Shown here in pieces: positions 1-5,761 of a stretch of DNA of 8,040 bases (its first letter is position 1; each line of letters starts with the position of its first letter). Source of the DNA: an uncultured bacterium (GTDB lineage: Bacteria; Bacteroidota; Bacteroidia; CAILMK01). Where the stretch lies: positions 1-8,040 of the forward strand of contig CAILMK010000363.1 in NCBI GenBank assembly GCA_903835275.1, written 5' to 3'. A program made the translations under genes and the position numbers. The notes under the pieces were generated by a model that saw only the letters and a program-made list of their open reading frames with translations, did no database searches and had not been told where the DNA came from.

Positions 1-221
1 CAGACACTACAAGTGTGCTTCCCGCCATTAAAGTACGCACACTTATTATATGCGGCGAAGAAGACAAAATGACTACTTTGGAAGTAATGACAAAAATGAA
101 AAATGCCATTCCGGATTCCGAAATGAAAGTAATCCAGGGGGTAGGTCACTTGACAAACCTTGAAAATCCTGAGGCATTTAATTCTATCCTCCTTGAATTT
201 CTTTCAAAATTCAAGGCTTAG
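1..221 (+). CDS. Alpha/beta-hydrolase fold protein, C-terminal fragment (5' end outside window)
   Basis: This is the 3' end of a gene that begins before the window. The first complete codon is at 3, and the frame is open from there to a TAG at 219-221. The GTG at 15 is not a credible start because the family sequence continues upstream of it. The visible ~72 residues match the last part of an alpha/beta hydrolase. A beta strand (RTLIICGEED) carries the likely catalytic Asp, codon 63-65. Next comes a helix, then a strand ending in VGHLTNLENP, with the likely catalytic His at codon 147-149. The nucleophile Ser is out of view, so the substrate (ester, lactone, haloalkane or other) cannot be told. 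No signal peptide can be assessed. The gene converges on the GH16-like gene with only 8 bp between the stop codons, and a perfect inverted repeat lies inside its last codons. Confidence 0.85.
   Translation, partial: DTTSVLPAIKVRTLIICGEEDKMTTLEVMTKMKNAIPDSEMKVIQGVGHLTNLENPEAFNSILLEFLSKFKA
191..216. repeat. Perfect 10-bp inverted repeat at a convergent gene junction
   Basis: CCTTGAATTT (191-200) and AAATTCAAGG (207-216) are exact reverse complements separated by the 6-nt loop CTTTCA. The hairpin lies inside the last codons of the hydrolase gene, just before its stop at 219-221 and 14 bp from the stop of the opposing gene. Neither strand has a T-tract after the stem, so it is not a standard intrinsic terminator. 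It could still mark a 3' end or a pausing or processing site for both convergent transcripts. Confidence 0.6.
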
Positions 222-229
222 AACACTCG

Positions 230-2254
230 CTACTCAATTTCAATAGACATGATATTTCCGATGATATCCTTTGCTGGGAAAGGTATCCTATCCTGGATAA
301 AAGGGGAACCCGGCCACCAGGTAGCATCATGGAATTCCTGCGTAAACACCATTAACATCTGGTTATTCGGGATGGCTGATACAGTTTCATTTACATAACC
401 TACTGTGCGCAAATTGTTCTTTTCAGGACCGATACGCCAGATAATTTCTGTGGGTTTCCACTCTATTTCAAAATAAAAATACGGCCCTCCAAAAACTTCA
501 TCGTCCTTGATCGCGTATTTTCCTGTCAGTGCTTTATAAAACTGGTCCCAGCGGTGAATGTTATAATACTTGCCTTTATATTCTATCGAATCAGCACCCA
601 TGGTAAATCTTTTTACATCATGGCAAGCCATATCCCAGTTGGTATAGGTCACCATTACATTATCAGCATCCGCAGATGTTTCCTTCGGAATATCTTTACG
701 CCCCGGATAGGAAGTTGCCGGCCAGAAATGTGATGCCTTTAAAATTTCAAAATCTATTTCCGAATAGCCCAGGTTTTCTTTTCTAACCGGATGCAATTTG
801 TTATCATCTTCCTTTGGGATATATCCTCCCTTGCATGTGCGGCGGAGGTTCCAGTCACGGTTATTCTGGCTGAGCAACCATATTGCATTGGTCAGGCCAT
901 TCCACAATCCGGATTTATTTAATAACTCAGGCATTTTCACTTTAACTATATATTTTCCATAGGTAAATCCATGTCTGGTAATAAGTCCTACATTTTCTTT
1001 TTTCCACTCACCAGGAAGCGAACCCGGAGTAATCATTTCAACCCCATTATCTTTTTTTACACGAACTGTTTTACACGGGCAGCATGAATTTTTTACGGGC
1101 GTTTTTATAAGCCCGTTCTTAACCATATTCTTTGCATAGTCAGTGACCGTATATGCATTGCCTTCCACGTCTGCTACCATAGGAATATTATCAAGTGGAA
1201 AACGCTGATCTATAAAATGTGTGTATTGCTGAAAAGGCGCTTGTGAATAAAGTTTTTTGCTATTTCCGCAATCTTCCCTGAAGTAAGTGGTGTCCTGATC
1301 CTCCTGTTTAAAGTAATGACTGTTTATATATATTCCATTATTCAGATCAGGATGCGCTGCCACTTTAAGTGTGTCCTTTGAAGTGAGCGTTTGAACATTG
1401 GCAAGGGCTTTACCTTTGCCGAACAGAAAGTAATAATAAGGCTGATCAAAACTACCATCATTCTTCAGGCTGATATTTGCTACGCTTTGCGGAATTTTTT
1501 CCACCTGCTCTTCGGTAGTCACAACAAGAATAAAACTGTACTTCCCTACCCTGGGATTTCTCTGCCAACGATTATTAAATGTATCCTTTAGCTTTTCCTC
1601 TTTCTTTACCCATAGGGCATCCATACGCAACTGCTGATCAATGGAGCGATTTGACTTGCGTGCATTTTCCTTTACCTTCCCAAACCAGTTTGCATCTGAT
1701 TTGATATAGCTTATCAGTTCCTGCACCTGGGTTTCCCTGATAGTTACATCCTCTAGTGCGCCATAATAAATTTTTTCATTCCTTGGATTACCAATGATTC
1801 GGATAGAATCCTCTATGTTGTGGAATTTATCATCGGAAGGAATTTCCATACTACTCGCAAAAGTTTTTGCCGGATCCTCCCAACTACCATAGAAATTTTC
1901 CAGGGAAAGTGGATTCTGTTTATCAATCAATCCTGCCTTGTCCTCGGGCATTTTATAGGATTCATTCTGGTAATAAATTTTATACTTGAATTTCTTAGAC
2001 TTTCCCGAAACATTCTTCAATGAAAACCTGAACAGGAATTTACCACCTGCAGTCTGGCTGACTGAAGGTATTACGAATCCATTTTCGATGGCTCCATTGT
2101 AATCCAGGAATAAAGTATCCTTGTCAATTCCGTTATTCCAGTTTACAAAAGGATGAAAATCCTTCACAACAAAATCGTTGACATGAGTGCAGGAAACAAA
2201 TAAGCCACTTACGACTGCAAACAGAAAGAAAGGAATTACGCGGAAGTATTTCAT
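230..2254 (-). CDS. Lipoprotein with C-terminal GH16-like glycoside hydrolase domain
   Basis: 674 residues from the ATG at 2252-2254. This start is chosen because it begins a typical lipoprotein signal (MKYFRVIPFFLFAVV..LFVSC, lipid-carrying Cys22). Longer in-frame openings (up to 2389) overlap the preceding gene and add a non-signal leader. Residues ~23-380 form a beta-rich region I do not recognise. A Cys cluster (SCCPC, C391/C392/C394) precedes the last domain, ~415-674. That domain has features of the GH16 concanavalin-like jelly roll: FTYGKYIVKVKMPE, then GLWNGLTNAIWLL, then EIDFE (E499, D501, E503), then a YFEIEWKPTEIIWRI strand pair. EIDFE fits the GH16 ExDxE form without the extra beta-bulge residue, which would make E499 the nucleophile and E503 the acid/base. 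Likely activity is hydrolysis of a beta-glucan or galactan-type polysaccharide at the cell surface; the substrate is not predictable here. It has its own promoter and an unusual leader (2255-2321). Confidence 0.82.
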   Translation of the reverse strand: MKYFRVIPFFLFAVVSGLFVSCTHVNDFVVKDFHPFVNWNNGIDKDTLFLDYNGAIENGFVIPSVSQTAGGKFLFRFSLKNVSGKSKKFKYKIYYQNESYKMPEDKAGLIDKQNPLSLENFYGSWEDPAKTFASSMEIPSDDKFHNIEDSIRIIGNPRNEKIYYGALEDVTIRETQVQELISYIKSDANWFGKVKENARKSNRSIDQQLRMDALWVKKEEKLKDTFNNRWQRNPRVGKYSFILVVTTEEQVEKIPQSVANISLKNDGSFDQPYYYFLFGKGKALANVQTLTSKDTLKVAAHPDLNNGIYINSHYFKQEDQDTTYFREDCGNSKKLYSQAPFQQYTHFIDQRFPLDNIPMVADVEGNAYTVTDYAKNMVKNGLIKTPVKNSCCPCKTVRVKKDNGVEMITPGSLPGEWKKENVGLITRHGFTYGKYIVKVKMPELLNKSGLWNGLTNAIWLLSQNNRDWNLRRTCKGGYIPKEDDNKLHPVRKENLGYSEIDFEILKASHFWPATSYPGRKDIPKETSADADNVMVTYTNWDMACHDVKRFTMGADSIEYKGKYYNIHRWDQFYKALTGKYAIKDDEVFGGPYFYFEIEWKPTEIIWRIGPEKNNLRTVGYVNETVSAIPNNQMLMVFTQEFHDATWWPGSPFIQDRIPFPAKDIIGNIMSIEIE

Positions 2255-2287
2255 AAAAAAAGCACCGGATGCCATTGCTTCCGATGC
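2255..2287 (-). terminator. Intrinsic terminator of the four-gene operon, abutting the next ATG
   Basis: Read on the minus strand, GCATCGGAAGC (2287-2277) pairs with GCATCCGGTGC (2272-2262) around the loop AATG. That gives ten pairs, one of them G-U, and a single A-A mismatch. Seven T residues (2261-2255) follow immediately. The plus-strand reading is weaker (C-A and U-U mismatches) and has no T-tract, so the element is oriented for minus-strand transcripts. It lies 43 bp after the stop of the last operon gene. The T-tract touches the ATG of the GH16-like gene at 2254, so the same DNA is also that gene's leader. Confidence 0.82.
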
Positions 2288-2290
2288 CTG

Positions 2291-2321
2291 CAAATATAAT
2301 TTATCGCTGAATACTTTTAAA
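2291..2321 (-). promoter_or_regulatory. Bacteroidota-type promoter for the GH16-like lipoprotein gene
   Basis: On the minus strand TATATTTG (2298-2291) is an exact match to the TAnnTTTG -7 box. A -33-like TTTA (2321-2318; consensus TTTG) lies 19 bp upstream, within the usual 19-21 spacing. If the -7 box is centred as in Bacteroides promoters, transcription would start at about 2287, the first base of the terminator hairpin. The promoter sits in the 76-bp gap between the two genes. Confidence 0.6.
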
Positions 2322-2330
2322 GACTTGTGA

Positions 2331-2912
2331 TTAATAATGTACATACTTAACCTTAATATCTGCATTGTCTCCACTTGAATTAACCACATAGATCAAGCCA
2401 TACCAGTTATCAAGATTAAAAGCCACAACACTTCCGGCATTGCCAATATATCCGGATTCATTATTGCAATTTTTAATAATCGGGTAAAAGGCTGTTATAT
2501 CATGTAGGTTATCAAAATCAGCCTGGCTTAAATTTGTTGCTGAAAAAGAACCCTTGTTAGCTACGGGCCATTTACTTACATTTTCCCAGTCGTAAAAATA
2601 TTGAAAAACAGACAATCCATAACTAGAGCCTGGCGCGGTAATAGCCCTGTCCGGGCCATTGTAACCTAGATCAATATAAGAATAAGGGGTATCGAAATCA
2701 TCCTGGCCGTCATTCACCGATGAAGGAGGTACTATTCCACCGTGGAGTGAAATAAAACATTTTTTATAAAGATCATCATTGTAATTGGTAGAGGAAACAT
2801 TAAATTCCGCTGAGTAAAATGAAATAGGAATAGGAGAAATCACATGTTTTTTACATGATCCAGTCAATAAAAAACAAAAACAAACCATTAAGCAAAAAAA
2901 TATCTTTTTCAT
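2331..2912 (-). CDS. Putative lipoprotein of unknown function (last gene of four-gene operon)
   Basis: 193 residues from the ATG at 2910-2912. An upstream in-frame opening to 3014 overlaps the preceding gene by ~100 bp and lacks a signal peptide at its front. The internal Met starts a clear one: MKKIFFCLMVCFCFLLTGSC, with lipid-carrying Cys20. Ser at -1 is tolerated in Bacteroidota lipoboxes. I recognise no domain in the mature part. It is rich in Asp, Asn, Ser and aromatics, with two more Cys (C52, C149) that could form a disulfide, and ends in a likely beta strand (ADIKVKYVHY). One nucleotide separates its ATG from the stop of the barrel gene upstream, so it is almost certainly co-transcribed and translationally coupled. 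A terminator follows 43 bp after its stop. It may partner the barrel protein at the outer membrane, but that is inference from position only. Confidence 0.78.
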   Translation of the reverse strand: MKKIFFCLMVCFCFLLTGSCKKHVISPIPISFYSAEFNVSSTNYNDDLYKKCFISLHGGIVPPSSVNDGQDDFDTPYSYIDLGYNGPDRAITAPGSSYGLSVFQYFYDWENVSKWPVANKGSFSATNLSQADFDNLHDITAFYPIIKNCNNESGYIGNAGSVVAFNLDNWYGLIYVVNSSGDNADIKVKYVHY

Positions 2913-2913
2913 A

Positions 2914-3615
2914 TTAATAAAGCAAATAGCCCAATTTAAAGTTGACAGAAAGTCCCATACTGCCATCACTACCACTTGAAAAATGCAAAAGATTAGGACC
3001 ATAATTCCTTGCAATACCCGAGATCATGGTGCTTTGCGTATCGTCATTAGCCATAAAAGTATAATATTCAAACTTAAAAGAAAAATCATAATAAAAATGC
3101 CAGAACATCAAGTGCTGTGTGCCAATGCCTATGGCTAATTTTGCCATGGGAACATCAAAAAATGCATAGGGAATCGTGGGCCTTGCAGTAGGATCAGCTA
3201 ACCCCCTTGCGGAAAAGTTAGGGTCAAGTTTATCAGCACTACAATCACCTGATATGTCTGCGGTGCCATACCCCACTTCCGCTAAAAAATATGAACCTAC
3301 AGGGGCCTTCCAAACCTTTCCCGGGTAAAATTTGTATATCCCAAAAAAATACTGACTGTTTATGATGCCTTTATCAATACTGCCACCTGAAAAGGAAGAA
3401 GTTTGGCTGTACAAATCGCTGCCACCAAACATTCCCGCTGAAATGGTACTATGCTCATTGATTCGAAGTTCCGCCTCAATGGTATATGCATTATCTAATA
3501 ACACCGGGCACAGATCTGTCTTGATTAAAAAACGATCTATGAGATTTTCATTCGTCTGCGCTTTTAACTGCAAGCCGCAAAAGCAAAGAAATATCATGAA
3601 GTAACTTTTCCTCAT
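2914..3615 (-). CDS. Putative outer-membrane beta-barrel protein
   Basis: 233 residues. The signal peptide (MRKSYFMIFLCFCGLQLKA) should be cleaved before Gln20, fitting the Bacteroidetes Q-rule. The mature part alternates amphipathic, aromatic-rich strands with polar loops: about residues 44-64 (YTIEAELRINEHSTISAGMF), 88-96, 107-117 (GSYFLAEVGYG), 157-186 (AKLAIGIGTQ, then FYYDFSFKFEYY) and 220-233 (LSVNFKLGYLLY). It ends in an aromatic residue, as many outer-membrane barrels do. The size suggests a small 8- to 10-strand barrel, perhaps in the broad DUF3575/OmpA-like group; I cannot assign a family. The ATG overlaps the stop of the lipoprotein gene upstream as ATGA (3612-3615), a strong sign of translational coupling. 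The next gene starts 1 nt after its TAA. Confidence 0.72.
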   Translation of the reverse strand: MRKSYFMIFLCFCGLQLKAQTNENLIDRFLIKTDLCPVLLDNAYTIEAELRINEHSTISAGMFGGSDLYSQTSSFSGGSIDKGIINSQYFFGIYKFYPGKVWKAPVGSYFLAEVGYGTADISGDCSADKLDPNFSARGLADPTARPTIPYAFFDVPMAKLAIGIGTQHLMFWHFYYDFSFKFEYYTFMANDDTQSTMISGIARNYGPNLLHFSSGSDGSMGLSVNFKLGYLLY

Positions 3616-4247
3616 TTCAGAATTTGTTGAAAAGTGTTAAAAACCAACCTGTCCAGGTTTTCCTGTTTGGGATTAATATCAATGAACTTAGCTTCACGGT
3701 AAACGATCTTGCAATTTGAAAGATCCGCAAGCACCGTTATCATGAACAAGCCATTATACTCCACTATAAATGTGTGACAAAAATAATGAGTGCCGTATTT
3801 TTGAATTAGTTCATTAAAATCAGGGGAGAGGATCAGATTGGCAGAGAGAGGCTCCACAGTCTCACTATTAAGACCATTGCTTTTCCTCTTGATATCAAAA
3901 AAATTACTCGTGCGTACCATTTCATTTTTGAGCCTGGCTATTTTATTGAAATAATCAGGATCTATATTATCTGTAATGCCCGGTACCGCAATATTGAAGT
4001 TCATGATATTTCCTGCCCTGAGGAAAGATTTGTACAATTTTTTTTCACAGGCATCGGTCTGGTCATTTTCCTTAAGAGCATCATTATTTTCCTGCATAGC
4101 GTAAACATCAGGACTCAATACAACGATCTTCTTAATTTCGCCTTTTGCTGGCTTGAATTGCTCGTGTTTTTCCACGATCTCAAACTGGAGCAAATCGCAG
4201 GAATAGAAAGCAAAACACAAGAGGGTGAAAGCAAAAATCTTTTTCAT
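3612..4247 (-). CDS. Putative lipoprotein with alpha/beta fold, unknown function
   Basis: 211 residues with a lipoprotein signal (MKKIFAFTLLCFAFYSC, lipid-carrying Cys17) followed by Asp18. The mature protein starts with a charged linker, then a strand (KKIVVLSPDVYAM, ~39-51), a helix (ACEKKLYKSFLRAGN), and a later helix-strand unit (FNELIQKYGTHYFCHTFIVEY). It closes with a beta hairpin (MITVLADLSNCKIVYREAKF) and a helix. That order loosely resembles periplasmic lipoproteins with a TolB-N/CsgG-like or DUF799/GNA1162-like fold, which often end in a 'D...G.i.w' hairpin. This is a visual likeness only. Its start overlaps the stop of the M48 protease gene by one base (TAATG, 4245-4249), and its stop overlaps the barrel start by four. 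It probably works with these two products in the periplasm or at the outer membrane. An A8 run (minus strand, 4038-4045) codes for Lys residues and keeps the frame. Confidence 0.75.
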   Translation of the reverse strand: MKKIFAFTLLCFAFYSCDLLQFEIVEKHEQFKPAKGEIKKIVVLSPDVYAMQENNDALKENDQTDACEKKLYKSFLRAGNIMNFNIAVPGITDNIDPDYFNKIARLKNEMVRTSNFFDIKRKSNGLNSETVEPLSANLILSPDFNELIQKYGTHYFCHTFIVEYNGLFMITVLADLSNCKIVYREAKFIDINPKQENLDRLVFNTFQQILK

Positions 4248-5629
4248 TATTTTAATTTGTTTTCAGCAAATCCTGCATACTTTCCATGTGGATACTGTTT
4301 TAGATATTCATTAAAATATATTCTGGATATACCTGAACCAAGATAAAAATCGGAAACAAATGCCACGTAAAAAGTGAGCTCCTCATTCTTTTTCTGTGTA
4401 AGTGCACAACTCTTAATATAGCTATAGGACAATTTTTTCAGGTCACTGCCACTAAGTTTTCCGAGGAAGCCTTCCAACTGCCTGCAGTAATAACCGTAAT
4501 TATCATTTTTCCTGGATTTGTCCTCGGTTTCTTCTTTAGGCCTGTAATTGGCAAGCCATAATATATTACGGGCACACATTACCTGAAGCCATGTATTTTC
4601 AGGATAAAAGTGAAGCCAGCGCATGCACAGATACATACTTTCCACATAGTTTCCGCTATTGAAAGAAACAAGAATATTTTCCATCCTTGCCTTGTATCTG
4701 AAACTTATAAATAGAGACGAATCATATTTTTCAATTGAAGGAGTGGAATTAAGATGCTCAATAATTTCATTGATCGCAATCGTCCTTTTATCAAGATTGG
4801 GATGTGTAGAGTTTTCATCATTACCATTTTGGTCAGATGACCCTATACTGATATTGTCAGCATTTTTTTTCATCATGGAACTATCCACATTGAAATCCTT
4901 GCTGCTAAATGATTTTTTAAAATCAAGTTTTACATAATCATATAATGTATCATTGAAGCTGGTTGCAATCAGGGCGGATGAAGCCTCCCTGTAATTATAT
5001 CCGGCATTACTCGTCAATTCAATTCCCATTGCATCCGCTTCCATTTCAAATTCCTGACTGTAATGCATCAATACATTGAATGCATTGCTACCCGAAACGG
5101 AAGTAAGGTTAAATTGTTTTTTCAATGAGTATTCCTTTACAAAACTTTGCTCCCCATGCTTTTTGATCAAATGCGCCAGTTCATGCCCAAGGATAAATGC
5201 AAGTTGCGATTCAGTACGCAAGCGGCTGATCAATCCTGTCGTGATCAAAATAGTGCCGTCAGGAAACGTGAACGCATTCACAACAGTATTTTTCAGGATG
5301 TATATTTTGTAGGTGCCTTTCATTGAAGGTCTTGATTCAGTAAGCCTGTTAGCAATGGATGCAACATAATTGGTAAGTGAATCACCATAAAGAACATTAC
5401 CGTTCATGACGATCTGCTTCACTTCGCGATTTACTGCAACGTACAGGGGTTTCAAGTCCAAACGCGAAGGTGCCGCTTTGGAAACAAGCTCATCAGGAGT
5501 TCTGTTCAGCAATTTTTTTAATTCAGCTGCCCCTTCAGAACCTACCTGTAAAGGTTCATAATTGGCCTGACACATCACAGGACTATATCGGCAGAATATT
5601 ACCAACAGTAATATCAGGATTTTTTTCAT
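4247..5629 (-). CDS. Secreted M48-family zinc metalloprotease with C-terminal helical repeat region
   Basis: 460 residues. The signal peptide (MKKILILLLVIFCRYSPVMC) is probably cut by signal peptidase I before Gln21; Met at -1 argues against a lipobox at Cys20. The M48 domain covers about 65-285. It carries the zinc motif GHELAH (H149, E150 catalytic, H153), preceded by NAFTFPDGTILITTGLI, which is typical of M48. The third ligand is E195 in EMEAD (D199), and the later THP (H276) matches the conserved His-Pro that in BepA sits over the active site. All key residues are present, so it should be active. Residues ~300-460 are helical, with a TPR-like end (YFNEYLKQYPHGKYAGFAENKLK region). Overall length is close to BepA/YfgC, a periplasmic protease acting on outer-membrane assembly, though orthology is not claimed. 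It is the first gene of the four-gene operon. A similar role in outer-membrane quality control or maturation of the downstream proteins is inference. Confidence 0.9.
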   Translation of the reverse strand: MKKILILLLVIFCRYSPVMCQANYEPLQVGSEGAAELKKLLNRTPDELVSKAAPSRLDLKPLYVAVNREVKQIVMNGNVLYGDSLTNYVASIANRLTESRPSMKGTYKIYILKNTVVNAFTFPDGTILITTGLISRLRTESQLAFILGHELAHLIKKHGEQSFVKEYSLKKQFNLTSVSGSNAFNVLMHYSQEFEMEADAMGIELTSNAGYNYREASSALIATSFNDTLYDYVKLDFKKSFSSKDFNVDSSMMKKNADNISIGSSDQNGNDENSTHPNLDKRTIAINEIIEHLNSTPSIEKYDSSLFISFRYKARMENILVSFNSGNYVESMYLCMRWLHFYPENTWLQVMCARNILWLANYRPKEETEDKSRKNDNYGYYCRQLEGFLGKLSGSDLKKLSYSYIKSCALTQKKNEELTFYVAFVSDFYLGSGISRIYFNEYLKQYPHGKYAGFAENKLK

Positions 5630-5633
5630 AAGG

Positions 5634-5665
5634 CAAATTTAAAACAACACGGTCTATTATCCAAC
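5634..5665 (-). promoter_or_regulatory. Predicted promoter of the four-gene operon, nearly touching the start codon
   Basis: On the minus strand TAAATTTG (5641-5634) matches the TAnnTTTG -7 box exactly. GTTG (5665-5662; consensus TTTG) lies 20 bp upstream. Only four bases (CCTT) separate the -7 box from the ATG at 5629, so transcription would start at or within about 2 nt of the ATG and the message would be leaderless. A weaker alternative further upstream is TATATTGG (about 5681-5674) with a TTTG 22 bp before it, which would give a leader of about 40 nt. Confidence 0.5.
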
Positions 5666-5708
5666 GTAAAACCCAATATAGGCTCCAATTCTATTAAAAT
5701 ATCAAAAT

Positions 5709-5746
5709 AAAAAAAAGCCCCAGGGCTTTGGACCCCAGAGCTTTTT
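5709..5746 (-). terminator. Intrinsic terminator after the T9SS-secreted protein gene
   Basis: On the minus strand GCTCTGGGGT (5741-5732) pairs with GCCCTGGGGC (5726-5717) around the loop CCAAA. That is ten pairs with no mismatch, four of them G-U, extended by A-T pairs at the base and followed by a run of eight T. The plus-strand reading turns the G-U pairs into C-A mismatches, so the terminator is strand-specific. It lies about 20 bp after the TAA of the 710-residue protein gene and upstream of the operon promoter, separating the two transcription units. Confidence 0.85.
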
Positions 5747-5761
5747 CATTTGATTTTAATA

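Noticed and set aside
1391..2023. Plus-strand open frames at 1391-1591 and 1820-2023
   Set aside because: Short, antisense to the GH16-like gene, with no recognisable domain; shadows of the real frame. The same holds for plus-strand frames at 3362, 4158, 4659, 5076 and 6462.
2255..2389. Extended N-terminus of the GH16-like protein (start at 2389)
   Set aside because: It would overlap the preceding gene by 59 bp, run through the terminator hairpin and place the lipoprotein signal 45 residues inside the protein. The ATG at 2254 begins a normal signal.
2913..3014. Extended N-terminus of the second lipoprotein (start at 3014)
   Set aside because: It overlaps the barrel gene by ~100 bp. The internal Met at 2912 begins a clear lipoprotein signal 1 nt after the upstream stop.
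4038..4870. A8 runs in coding sequence (minus strand, 4038-4045 and 4863-4870) as phase-variation tracts
   Set aside because: Both encode Lys-rich stretches in frame in an AT-rich genome, and both reading frames are intact. Runs of eight are not long enough on their own to claim switching.
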